A stretch of 33,071 bases of DNA from Candidatus Gastranaerophilales bacterium. Its GTDB lineage: Bacteria; Cyanobacteriota; Vampirovibrionia; Gastranaerophilales; Gastranaerophilaceae. Position 1 is the stretch's first letter; each line of letters starts with the position of its first letter. Below the pieces are notes generated by a model. It worked only from the letters and a program-made list of their open reading frames with translations. It ran no database searches and was not told where the DNA came from. A program made the position numbers and the translations under genes. The stretch spans positions 1 to 33,071 of the forward strand of contig CALVBT010000013.1 in the NCBI GenBank assembly GCA_944325885.1, in the 5' to 3' direction. Shown here piece after piece: positions 1 to 7,588 of this stretch.

Positions 1-16
1 CCTTACCTTACCTTAC
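1..16. repeat. short 5-bp tandem repeat at window edge
   Basis: Three copies of CCTTA in a row followed by a C. The array begins at base 1, so it may continue outside the window. The rest of the stretch up to base 112 holds no gene. It contains a small TTGAC/GTCAA inverted repeat around 36-52 and a TTGTTACAA palindrome at 69-77. No terminator with a clear T-tract follows priA here. Confidence 0.5.
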
Positions 17-112
17 AGAAGAGCTTATCTGGCTTGACTTTCGGTGTCAATAAACTCGTGTTTACATTTTGTTACAATCACTCTTTTTATTAAGGTTTGT
101 TTACAAAATTAA

Positions 113-2368
113 TTACAAAATATCTATCGGGTCGACATCGACAATAAGTTTTATATCCTCGGGTAATTTTATTTGTTTTACAAAAGACAAAACAAATCTG
201 TGGCCTTTTTGCCCCAATTTATTTTTAATCAAAATTTGAAAACGATAATGCTCCTGCAGCCGCTCGATTACGCAGGAAGTCGGCCCTAAAAGCTCAACAG
301 GTTCAATGAGAGCGTGCTGTTCCAATATATTTTTCAACCTCATTGCAATTTCCTGAGAGCTTCTTTCTGCCCTAAACTGATTTTTTGAAGAAATAACAAT
401 ACGAATAATCTGGCTAAATGGCGGATAGTCAAAATCTTCTCTCGCTTCGATTTCTGTTTTGTAAAAACTTGAATAGTCCTGATTTTTTGCTGTTTCAAGC
501 CCAAAAAACTCTGGGTTGTAAGTCTGAAAATAGACCTCTCCGAGGTTGTCGCCACGTCCGGCACGGCCCGCAACCTGAGTGAGCAATTGGAATCCCCTTT
601 CGCAGGAACGAAAATCCGGCAGATTAAAACCGTTGTCCGCATTTATAACCCCGACAAGAGTAACATTAGGATTGTCCAGACCTTTGGCCAGCATTTGTGT
701 ACCGATTAAGATATCAATTTTTCCGTTTCTAAAATCATTGAGTATCTGAATATGCTGATTTTTCTTAGCCATTGCATCGCTGTCCAGACGTTCTATTGTA
801 CAATCCGGAAACAATTTTTTTGCAATGATTTCTACCTTTTGGACTCCAGTACCGCAATTTCTCAATGCATCACTTCCGCATTTCGGACATGTTGTCACAA
901 GAGGCTCTTCATGCTCACAATAATGACATTTTAAAGTCTGTGTTTGGGAATGAAAAATCAACGGGATAGCGCACTTGGGACACTGGATAACCTCTCCGCA
1001 TGCCAGACACTGTGTATAGGTAGAAAATCCTCTGCGATTCATCAGAATAATTGTCTGCTTTTTATCCCTCAAATTTTTTTCTATTGCTCTAACCAATGCT
1101 CTGGAAAAAACACCGTGATTGGCTCTAAAATGCTCTTCTCTCATATCGATTACACGGACTTTTGCCATAGGGTAATCATTATAGCGTTTTTTTAGTTCAA
1201 GCAAATTGCCGGAATTCAAAGCCTTATAATAAGTATTTATATCAGGAGTTGCACTGCCCGAAAGCAAGGGACAGTCATTCAACTGTGCAAGTTTTTCCGC
1301 AACTTTTCTCGCATCATATCTCGGAGCAGGCATTGTCTGTTTATAAGAGCTTTCGTGTTCCTCATCAATGATAATAAGCCCTATGTTTTTTAACGGAGCA
1401 AAAACCGCCGAGCGTGCGCCTGCGAGTATATTTATTTCGTTATTTTTAATTTTATTCCATACATCAAACTTTTCTCCCTCAGAAATACTCGAATGCCATA
1501 TAGCAGTCTTTTCTGTACCGAAGCGTCTTGAGAGCCTCTGCGTCAATACAGAAGCCAGCGCAATCTCAGGAGCCAGAAACAAAACATTTTTCCCCTGCTC
1601 CAGCACCTTTTTTATTGCCTTAAAATACACCTCGGTTTTTCCGGAAGAAGTAACACCGTGCAGCAAAATCGAACAAAAAGACCCGAGCCTTTTCTCTATC
1701 TCTTCGTAGACGTGTTCCTGCTCCGGCATAAGCAAAGGAAACGGCTCCAGTTCCTGCTGTTTAAAAATTTCGAGCGGGTTTCTAAAAAGCTCCTGCTCAA
1801 AAACTTTCACACAGCCCAGAGTTTCCAGTTTGTTAATTGTTGCACGGGTAGTTTTGGCTTGTTTTTCAAAATCTATTAATCTTGTTTGCCCTTTTGATTT
1901 TAAAAGCTCCAAAATCTCAAGCTGTCTTTTTGTTGCGCCTTCAAAAGTTTTAAACTCGACAAATTTTTCCGACTGTGTTTTTTGCACACCGTTCAAAAAC
2001 TTCATCGGCACAGCACATTCTATGACATTCTGGATATTACAAAAGTAATAATCAGCCACCCATTCCAAAAATTTCAAATACTTTATATCAAAAATCGGAG
2101 TTTCATCAAGGATTTTGGAAATATTTTTTGCCTTTATCCCTTCTGCCAGATAATTTGAAAACCCGACAACATACGCATTGATAAGCCCCATTCTGCCAAA
2201 AGGCACCAGCACCGGATGCCCGATTTTTATCACAGGTTTCATCTCTTCGGGGATAAGATAGCTAAAGGTCTTTACTCCCAGCCCCTTTATGCAGGTAAGA
2301 ACAAGGGCATATTTATTCAACATGCCCTCTTGTTGTTCTTCAATTGTTACACAATTCTTATTCTGCAT
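113..2368 (-). CDS. priA: primosomal protein N' (replication restart DNA helicase PriA)
   Basis: PriA is the 3'-to-5' DNA helicase that recognises stalled forks and reloads the replicative helicase. In the 751-residue reading the Walker A motif GVTSSGKT is at about 238-245, the DEEH box at 335-338, and eight cysteines (454, 457, 463, 466, 481, 484, 494, 497) form the two zinc sites typical of PriA. Motifs V and VI follow (GTQMLAKG, QVAGRAGRG). Length fits the family. The start is uncertain. The first ATG overlaps the upstream PC4-like gene by 11 bp. An internal ATG at 2323 (MLNKYALV) matches the usual PriA N-terminus better, and neither has well-spaced ribosome binding sequence, so translational coupling is likely. 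It is cotranscribed with the PC4-like gene from the promoter near 2646-2673. Confidence 0.95.
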   Translation of the reverse strand: MQNKNCVTIEEQQEGMLNKYALVLTCIKGLGVKTFSYLIPEEMKPVIKIGHPVLVPFGRMGLINAYVVGFSNYLAEGIKAKNISKILDETPIFDIKYLKFLEWVADYYFCNIQNVIECAVPMKFLNGVQKTQSEKFVEFKTFEGATKRQLEILELLKSKGQTRLIDFEKQAKTTRATINKLETLGCVKVFEQELFRNPLEIFKQQELEPFPLLMPEQEHVYEEIEKRLGSFCSILLHGVTSSGKTEVYFKAIKKVLEQGKNVLFLAPEIALASVLTQRLSRRFGTEKTAIWHSSISEGEKFDVWNKIKNNEINILAGARSAVFAPLKNIGLIIIDEEHESSYKQTMPAPRYDARKVAEKLAQLNDCPLLSGSATPDINTYYKALNSGNLLELKKRYNDYPMAKVRVIDMREEHFRANHGVFSRALVRAIEKNLRDKKQTIILMNRRGFSTYTQCLACGEVIQCPKCAIPLIFHSQTQTLKCHYCEHEEPLVTTCPKCGSDALRNCGTGVQKVEIIAKKLFPDCTIERLDSDAMAKKNQHIQILNDFRNGKIDILIGTQMLAKGLDNPNVTLVGVINADNGFNLPDFRSCERGFQLLTQVAGRAGRGDNLGEVYFQTYNPEFFGLETAKNQDYSSFYKTEIEAREDFDYPPFSQIIRIVISSKNQFRAERSSQEIAMRLKNILEQHALIEPVELLGPTSCVIERLQEHYRFQILIKNKLGQKGHRFVLSFVKQIKLPEDIKLIVDVDPIDIL

Positions 2369-2603
2369 CCTCTACAGCCATAAATTCTTTCATAGCTTCG
2401 TCAATAGCATCTTTCAACAATTCCAGATTTTCAGGAGAAACTGTAACGCCTTTTTTTGTAGGCAGCCAGTTAAGCCCGTCATCTGTTGTGTAATAAATTC
2501 TCATATCTAGATAGCTTTTGCCTTTATATTCGTTTATAGAAATTTGTAATTGTTCTGTTGCACTTCTTGGAACAGTTGCTATCAATTTTGGTTCTGCCGC
2601 CAT
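2358..2603 (-). CDS. PC4/YdbC-type ssDNA-binding protein
   Basis: A small protein of 81 residues whose core (EYKGKSYLDMRIYY, then W-x-P-T-K-K-G-V-T and a C-terminal helix) matches the transcriptional coactivator PC4 / YdbC fold. This fold binds single-stranded DNA as a dimer and in bacteria is found as a stand-alone protein. The start has a good ribosome binding site (AAGGAG, 8 bases before the ATG). The stop codon lies inside the first codons of priA, so the two form a tight unit. A role next to PriA, for example handling ssDNA at forks, is inference from context. The family call is by motif reading only. Confidence 0.75.
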   Translation of the reverse strand: MAAEPKLIATVPRSATEQLQISINEYKGKSYLDMRIYYTTDDGLNWLPTKKGVTVSPENLELLKDAIDEAMKEFMAVEDAE

Positions 2604-2645
2604 AATTCTATCTCCTTCATCTTCTTTATTTTCATTTCAAAAATT

Positions 2646-2673
2646 ATTGTATCATGCATTTACGGCTTTGTAA
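2646..2673 (-). promoter_or_regulatory. sigma70-type promoter for the PC4-like gene and priA
   Basis: Reading the minus strand: -35 TTACAA (2673-2668), 16-bp spacer, -10 TACAAT (2651-2646). The hexamers match the consensus at 4/6 and 5/6. The predicted start of transcription is about 35-40 bases before the ATG at 2603. The -35 hexamer is shared with the opposing promoter. Confidence 0.5.
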
Positions 2674-2695
2674 CTTAAGAAAAAAATGTTATATT
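2668..2695 (+). promoter_or_regulatory. opposing promoter, probably giving a leaderless mRNA
   Basis: Plus strand: -35 TTGTAA (2668-2673), 16-bp spacer, -10 TATATT (2690-2695). The expected start point, 6-8 bases after the -10, falls on the ATG at 2702. No Shine-Dalgarno sequence lies before that ATG. The same -35 hexamer serves the minus-strand promoter. Confidence 0.45.
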
Positions 2696-2701
2696 TATAT
2701 T

Positions 2702-3715
2702 ATGGCAAAGATTAGAAATTTGGCTTTAATCGATATTCCAAAGCTCAAAAAAATGATTTCTATGATTTCGAACCTGAGCAGTGCAGACGCTATACTGGAC
2801 TACACTGCATACGTTCCTTTTCCGATTAATCTAATCAACAGATGCCTGCCTTTGAGCCTGAAATTTGCACAGGATTCTTATGTTGCAATAGAAGATGACA
2901 AAATAACAGGACTCATCACACTGAAACCGCAGGTAAAAAATCCCCAAAGCTGGAGAATTTCAAAACTTTTTCTTGATGAAAACGGCTACGACACAGGGCG
3001 TCAGCTTATCAGCTATGTGATAGCAAAATACGGAGCCATGGGCGCAAACACCTTTACCGTAAAGGTGGACGAAAACCACGAAGAGCTGCTGGAGCTATTT
3101 TCCAAAGGCTGCGGATTCAGAGTTTGTGCCTCAGAGCAGCTGTGGAAAATGGAAGAAGTAAAACTGACCTCTCAATCTCTGGACAAAGGCTTTTTCCGTC
3201 CTTTCAAAAACTCTGATGCCTCAGTTGCTGCCAGCATTCACAATGAATTGATTTCACCGTATTTCAGATATTCTCTGGCTCGTACTCCCGCAGAATTTGA
3301 AAATATTATATGCAGCGGACTGTACAAAACTTCTTTCTTTAAATATGTAATAGAAGACCGCTCAAAACATTCCGTCAAAGGCTACTTTTCAATACAAACC
3401 AGCGACAATGAAAACTTTATCCTGAATGTTGATTTGGTAAGCGCATTTGACGATTATTTGTGCGATGTAATCAATTTTTCGATTAGCCAGATACTTATGC
3501 GAAAGAAAAAATTTAATCTGTATTTCAGAAACAAAAAATTCCAGACAAACGGCAATAAAATCGAAAAATATTTGATGGAAAACGGATTTAAAAATATAAA
3601 AAACCAGATTGTGCTTGTAAAAGACTACTACAAACGCATTCAAGAAGACGAAAGATACTCAAAACCCGCTATCGCTTTTTCTGAAATGAGCAGAAAACCC
3701 GCGTTCAAAATTTAA
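2702..3715 (+). CDS. tandem GNAT-like acetyltransferase protein
   Basis: About 337 residues. The first half reads like a GNAT N-acyltransferase: an 'IRNLALIDIPKLKKMIS' opening, a central strand 'YVAIEDDKITGLITLKP', and a later 'LLELFSKGCGFRVCASEQLWKM' that looks like the last helix and strand. The second half, from about residue 160, repeats this layout in weaker form (ASVAASIHNEL ... VKGYFSIQTSD ... YLMENGFKNIKNQIVLVKDYY). The substrate cannot be told, and the acetyl-CoA pyrophosphate loop is not obvious, so activity is not assured. I start it at the ATG at 2702 rather than an upstream in-frame ATG at 2654, because the promoter predicts transcription beginning there. It converges on scpB with a 3-bp gap. 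Confidence 0.6.
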   Translation: MAKIRNLALIDIPKLKKMISMISNLSSADAILDYTAYVPFPINLINRCLPLSLKFAQDSYVAIEDDKITGLITLKPQVKNPQSWRISKLFLDENGYDTGRQLISYVIAKYGAMGANTFTVKVDENHEELLELFSKGCGFRVCASEQLWKMEEVKLTSQSLDKGFFRPFKNSDASVAASIHNELISPYFRYSLARTPAEFENIICSGLYKTSFFKYVIEDRSKHSVKGYFSIQTSDNENFILNVDLVSAFDDYLCDVINFSISQILMRKKKFNLYFRNKKFQTNGNKIEKYLMENGFKNIKNQIVLVKDYYKRIQEDERYSKPAIAFSEMSRKPAFKI

Positions 3716-3718
3716 AAA

Positions 3719-4276
3719 TTAATTCTCTTCAACAAATTCGGATAAATCTATAGAATCTTCAATATCCTCGCCGTTTTCACGTGCCTGTTTTTCTATATCG
3801 ATAATTTTTGCCAGAGTTTTGGCATCACCCTTGAGTTTAAAATACTCTTTAAACTTTGGTGTGGTTTTAAGATTGAAAGAACGGCCGTTTTTGTCCCTGT
3901 GGCGTGAAATCAGACCCATCTTCAAAAGCTCCTGCACATGTTCATAGGCATTGGAGCGCAGTTCTTTTAAATAAGACTGTCTGATAGGCTCCTTGAGCGC
4001 AATAATTGTCAAGGTTTTTAAGACAGGAGGTTTCAGCTCTACAGGACACAACTGCTCTACAATATCCATGTAGTCTTCTTTTACCTGCAAAATATAACCG
4101 TTTTCGTCATCAATTTCTAAAGCACCTTCTCTTGAGGAATAATCCATAATAAGCTCCAGCAAAGCTTCTTCCACAACATCCTCTTCTTCTTTGAGAATCT
4201 CTGCAATATCTTTAACCTCTAATGCCTGTGCGGTAATGAACAACACCGCTTCAATTTTTGCTTTTAATGATGACAT
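3719..4276 (-). CDS. scpB: segregation and condensation protein B
   Basis: ScpB is the winged-helix kite subunit of the SMC-ScpA-ScpB condensin, which compacts and segregates the chromosome in the cytoplasm. The 185-residue length and the order of blocks fit: 'KAKIEAVLFITAQALEVKDIAEIL' at the N-terminus, 'LKTLTIIALKEPIRQSYLKELR' as the second winged helix, then 'LLKMGLISRHRDKNGRSFNLKTT'. The C-terminus is acidic. It is not with smc and scpA, which lie 3.3 kb away on the other strand; I believe this split is common in cyanobacteria. The homocitrate-synthase-like gene lies directly upstream on the same strand, 30 bp away, so the two may be cotranscribed. Confidence 0.92.
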   Translation of the reverse strand: MSSLKAKIEAVLFITAQALEVKDIAEILKEEEDVVEEALLELIMDYSSREGALEIDDENGYILQVKEDYMDIVEQLCPVELKPPVLKTLTIIALKEPIRQSYLKELRSNAYEHVQELLKMGLISRHRDKNGRSFNLKTTPKFKEYFKLKGDAKTLAKIIDIEKQARENGEDIEDSIDLSEFVEEN

Positions 4277-4306
4277 ATATCTCTCTCACAAATTTTGACA
4301 ATCCAA

Positions 4307-5623
4307 TTATACTATAGAAGAAGAAATCATGCCTGCCGATGCTTCCAAACGTTTTTTCAACTCACCAGTAGGTGCATAATACGGCGTAACAGTCATAATT
4401 TTTGCCGCAATGTCCGGATAATAATAAATAAATCTAAGCTCGCTATCCGTCAAAGGCAGCTGTGTATGAACATTGGCATAACGTGCCAGCTCCAGAATAT
4501 TTCTGGCTTCATCTTCGTCATGGAACTCAAGTTCAAGATTTTTATAAACGTTTCTGAACCCTTTGATACCGCCGTATTCTCCTACGGTAATCATTCTGCC
4601 TGTTTCTACAATTTCAGGTTCGCCTCTGCCGAGTTCTTCAAAATCATACAGCTCATAGTTTCTTCTGTCTTTTAAAGCTCCGTCAGCATGGATGCCGGAT
4701 TCATGAGCAAATGCATTCCCGCCCACAGCAGGCTGATTGGCAGGAATCGGAACACCAAAAGCATGTGAGGTGTATTTTGCAAGTTTCCATGCCTTTGATA
4801 AATCAATATTCGGGTCAACATTATACTTTCCGGCAAAACCGCTGGATTTTTTCACTGCCAGAAGACAAGAAATCAAATCAGCATTACCGGCACGCTCGCC
4901 CATACCGTTGATTGCAGTGTTTATATAAGCATCCACTCCCGCATCAACAGCAGCTTTTGCGCCGAGGACAGAACACCCGACAGCCATGCCCAAATCATTG
5001 TGAAAATGCATTTCCATATCAATTTGAGCTTCTTTTGCTATTTCATAAATTCTTTCATAAGCTGTTTTCGGGTCGTCATAACCAAGCGTATCACAGTATC
5101 TAAAACGCTTTGCCCCGTGTTTTTTACACTCTTTTGCGTATTTTATTAAATAATCCAAATCACTTCTTGAAGCATCCTCTGCATTCACGCCAATAATCTG
5201 TGCGCCGCAGGTCACGGCAGTATCAACAGCCTCAAGGGTCTGTGCTAAGATATCTTCTCTTGTTTTTTTGCCGCCGTATTTGCCGTTAATCATTTGATCA
5301 GATGTGGATTGAGAAAGGTTCACATTTTTCAATCTCGGAACATTTTGAAAAGACTCTGCCACATCTTTGGCAACAGCTCTCATCCAGCCTGATAGTTTTG
5401 TTTTTCTAATCACGCCTCTGTCAACGAGTTCGAGGTTGCCGTTAAGGTAATTGAGTTCGTGTTTTGTAGTTGGAAAGCCAAATTCCGACTGTGTAATCCC
5501 CATATCATCCAGCATGATATTTATTATTGTTTTTTGCAGTTTTGCCAGCCCGAGTCGTGAGGTTTGCACCCCGTCCCTGTTTGTTACATCCACAAAATAT
5601 ATTGTATTTTTGCTGTTTGACAT
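4307..5623 (-). CDS. homocitrate / isopropylmalate synthase-like DRE-TIM enzyme
   Basis: A 438-residue DRE-TIM metallolyase that should condense acetyl-CoA with a 2-oxo acid. Visible signatures: the N-terminal 'VDVTNRDGVQT' (RD metal/substrate motif), the HxH metal motif in 'HFHNDLGM' at about residue 205, and 'NGMGERAGNADL' downstream. 'HESGIHADG' marks the region after the barrel. It lacks the long C-terminal leucine regulatory domain of LeuA, so homocitrate synthase (NifV-like) or a related short synthase is more likely than true LeuA. No nif genes are in the window to support nitrogenase cofactor synthesis. The first motif reads DVTNRDG where most relatives have DTTLRDG. The start ATG has a GGAG about 11 bases upstream. 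The 2-oxo acid used cannot be decided from sequence. Confidence 0.75.
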   Translation of the reverse strand: MSNSKNTIYFVDVTNRDGVQTSRLGLAKLQKTIINIMLDDMGITQSEFGFPTTKHELNYLNGNLELVDRGVIRKTKLSGWMRAVAKDVAESFQNVPRLKNVNLSQSTSDQMINGKYGGKKTREDILAQTLEAVDTAVTCGAQIIGVNAEDASRSDLDYLIKYAKECKKHGAKRFRYCDTLGYDDPKTAYERIYEIAKEAQIDMEMHFHNDLGMAVGCSVLGAKAAVDAGVDAYINTAINGMGERAGNADLISCLLAVKKSSGFAGKYNVDPNIDLSKAWKLAKYTSHAFGVPIPANQPAVGGNAFAHESGIHADGALKDRRNYELYDFEELGRGEPEIVETGRMITVGEYGGIKGFRNVYKNLELEFHDEDEARNILELARYANVHTQLPLTDSELRFIYYYPDIAAKIMTVTPYYAPTGELKKRLEASAGMISSSIV

Positions 5624-5797
5624 AGGCTTTTTGGCTCCATTTCAGTTTAAAATCTTATATTAAAAATTAATTTATGGAGATTATAGCATATTTTAAGGGC
5701 AATTGGTCAATTAGTACAGAATTGTAATCAAATAGGGCTATAAATTTACTTAGCCTGTTAGTGTAATGTAAATTTTTTCAGGAATGCAACAATAAGA

Positions 5798-5820
5798 ATG
5801 TGAGTCGAAACAACTCACGT
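5798..5820 (+). promoter_or_regulatory. leader hairpin before the small exported protein
   Basis: Arms at 5798-5805 and 5813-5820 (ATGTGAGT / ACTCACGT) form an 8-bp stem with one U-G pair and a 7-base loop. The hairpin sits about 8 bases before the AAAGGAG ribosome binding site of the gene at 5844. It could stabilise the mRNA 5' end or modulate translation; function is not shown. Confidence 0.4.
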
Positions 5821-5843
5821 AACAATAAAAGGAGAAAAGTTAT

Positions 5844-6146
5844 ATGAAAAAGATATTTGCCTTAACGGCAGTTTCAATGATTTTGGCTGCTACATCAGCA
5901 TTTGCATCATGTCCGTTAAACACAATTAACAGTTGCTCTATGAACCATAGATACACAGGAGTGCCTACCGGTGCAGCAGCCCCTGTTTCTTACATAGTTG
6001 CTCCGGTGCAGCAAAGAACCTATCTTCCTGCCTGTAACAGCTGCAACTCACAACCTGCAAAAAAGGGGTTTTTTAGCAAAATGTTTTCCCCTGTCCAGGG
6101 CGTTTATGACGCTACCTTCGGACAAATCTTTACAGGACTTTATTAA
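5844..6146 (+). CDS. small exported cysteine-containing protein, unknown function
   Basis: A 100-residue protein starting with a clear Sec signal peptide (MKKIFALTAVSMILAATSAFA, cleavage expected after AFA). The mature part is about 79 residues with five cysteines (C-P-L-N ... N-S-C-S ... C-N-S-C), enough for disulfide bonding outside the cytoplasm, and ends in an aromatic 'FGQIFTGLY'. The cleavage site is a normal signal peptidase I type, without a clear lipobox. Ribosome binding site AAAGGAG is well placed. No family is recognised. It has a long AT-rich leader with a hairpin and converges on a second exported protein gene. Confidence 0.75.
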   Translation: MKKIFALTAVSMILAATSAFASCPLNTINSCSMNHRYTGVPTGAAAPVSYIVAPVQQRTYLPACNSCNSQPAKKGFFSKMFSPVQGVYDATFGQIFTGLY

Positions 6147-6178
6147 TTAAAGCCTTTCTAATTTGTTCACACACCTGC

Positions 6179-6202
6179 ATCGGGTACTAAATTGTACCCG
6201 AT
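6179..6202. terminator. hairpin between convergent genes
   Basis: A perfect 9-bp stem, ATCGGGTAC (6179-6187) and GTACCCGAT (6194-6202), with a 6-base loop. It lies between the convergent genes ending at 6146 and 6211. Only TTT follows on the plus strand, so it is a weak intrinsic terminator by sequence but well placed as one. Confidence 0.55.
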
Positions 6203-6210
6203 TTGCGGGT

Positions 6211-7275
6211 TTAGAGTATCATTGCGAGAACCATCAGCAATATACTGCCGATTTGAATACCGGTGTTGATACGCTGCGCCCACTTGTTGGAATCATATTC
6301 TCTGGACGTTTTTTGAGCGGTAGTCACTGCCAACAAACGCTGGGTGCGGGCCTCTTCATTATCGTTAAATGTACGCTGGAACACTTTGCTCTCCAGTCGT
6401 GCAAGCCGCTGTGAGGGCGGGTCTGAGGTATATCTTTTACCAAAGAGCTGCTTTTCCAGCACATCCAAATCATAACTCTGAGCATAACGTTCGGAATAAT
6501 CCGAATAATCAGAATAATCCCGCTGCTCAACAGGCTGCTGTATATGGTTTTTAGAATTTTCATAGCTGTAATAGTTGTAATGAGAATCATCAACACCGTA
6601 GCTGTAGTCATTCCCGTCATTTCCGTAATATTTTTTACCGTTGTCAAGGACAATCTCCTCGGTATACGGGTCTACCTGAGCAAGCGCACTTTGATTCCCT
6701 CCTAAAAGTTTGTCCCGCAAAGCATCGACTCTTTCATTCAAAGAAGCGGTGCTTTCTTTTTTAAAGACCTGCTTTTCCAGTCTTGAAAGCCTGTTATAAA
6801 TATCTTCGTTTGCATAAGCTTTTTTAAAAACCTGCTCCTCTAACCTGTCCACAACAGGGTATTTTATACCTGCGTCTGCTTTTGGGCCGATATCTTCTGT
6901 ACGTTTTTCAGAGATTGTGTCCTGCTGCTGATAAACTGGAGCAACGGGAGCAGCTGCTCCGGTATTTACACCGAGGCTCAGGTCTTTATAAATTCTATCC
7001 ACACGCAGTTTTTGAGATTTGTTGGAAACAGCACCGTACAAATCCTGTTCTATCTGCGACAGACGCTGTTCTGTATTCCCGCTCAGGTTGTAGCCGTAAT
7101 AATTGTTTTCTATCTCGTTTAATTTTGAAGTTATACTGTCAGCAAAAGCACCGGAAGTCAAAAAAACAGCCAGCGCAACTGCCAAAAAACATTTTTTTAA
7201 AAAATTACGTGTAAAAATAAACGCCGCACAAACAATATAAAAATTTTTTGCCTTATAAAAAAACTCTGACTTCAT
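6211..7275 (-). CDS. exported repeat protein with RLxxLExxVF motifs and C-terminal membrane segment
   Basis: About 354 residues from the ATG at 7275. An upstream TTG at 7380 would add 35 unconvincing residues. A signal-anchor or signal peptide is visible ('FLKKCFLAVALAVFLTSGAFA'), though preceded by an unusual 24-residue extension. The exported part carries at least five diverged copies of a short motif: RLSQIEQDLYG, RLEEQVFKKAY, RLSRLEKQVFKK, VLEKQLFGKRY, RLARLESKVFQRTF. Between copies 3 and 4 lies a Tyr/Asp/Asn/Ser-rich low-complexity stretch. The last ~17 residues are hydrophobic (IQIGSILLMVLAMIL) and look like a membrane anchor. The motif suggests short amphipathic helices that may pack on each other or on a partner. 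No function is recognised; an envelope structural role is a guess. Confidence 0.7.
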   Translation of the reverse strand: MKSEFFYKAKNFYIVCAAFIFTRNFLKKCFLAVALAVFLTSGAFADSITSKLNEIENNYYGYNLSGNTEQRLSQIEQDLYGAVSNKSQKLRVDRIYKDLSLGVNTGAAAPVAPVYQQQDTISEKRTEDIGPKADAGIKYPVVDRLEEQVFKKAYANEDIYNRLSRLEKQVFKKESTASLNERVDALRDKLLGGNQSALAQVDPYTEEIVLDNGKKYYGNDGNDYSYGVDDSHYNYYSYENSKNHIQQPVEQRDYSDYSDYSERYAQSYDLDVLEKQLFGKRYTSDPPSQRLARLESKVFQRTFNDNEEARTQRLLAVTTAQKTSREYDSNKWAQRINTGIQIGSILLMVLAMIL

Positions 7276-7368
7276 AAGAAAAACCTGTTTACTATACTTA
7301 TCCGAATTCAAAGTAAACGGATTTTTTAACTCTCTCAATCCGCCACACGCCGGCGCAGAACAAAAAAT

Positions 7369-7401
7369 ATTAGCCTTCAAAATCTAGTGCTAAAGGCTAA
7401 T
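7369..7401 (-). terminator. terminator-like hairpin in the leader of the repeat protein gene
   Basis: On the minus strand a 9-bp perfect stem ATTAGCCTT/AAGGCTAAT with a 15-base loop is followed by ATTTTTTG, as in an intrinsic terminator. It lies about 95 bases before the ATG at 7275 and no minus-strand gene precedes it. It could therefore end a short RNA or act as an attenuator for the downstream gene. Confidence 0.45.
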
Positions 7402-7588
7402 GAAATTTAGAAAAATATTCAAAACAACCGATTTCGCAAAAACGCCTGTAAGCCCTAAGCATAATAATTAAAAATTTTGCGCTGCAAAAAATAGTCAAAA
7501 TAAAATAGTAAAATATTGTAACCTTTTTGACTAACAATTTTCTTTATAAGACAATGAAAATGTCTAGACTGGGGATTAGAACAACTTA

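Noticed and set aside
4307-5623. nifV as part of a nitrogenase cluster
   Set aside because: No other nif gene in the window; the symbol would overstate the evidence.
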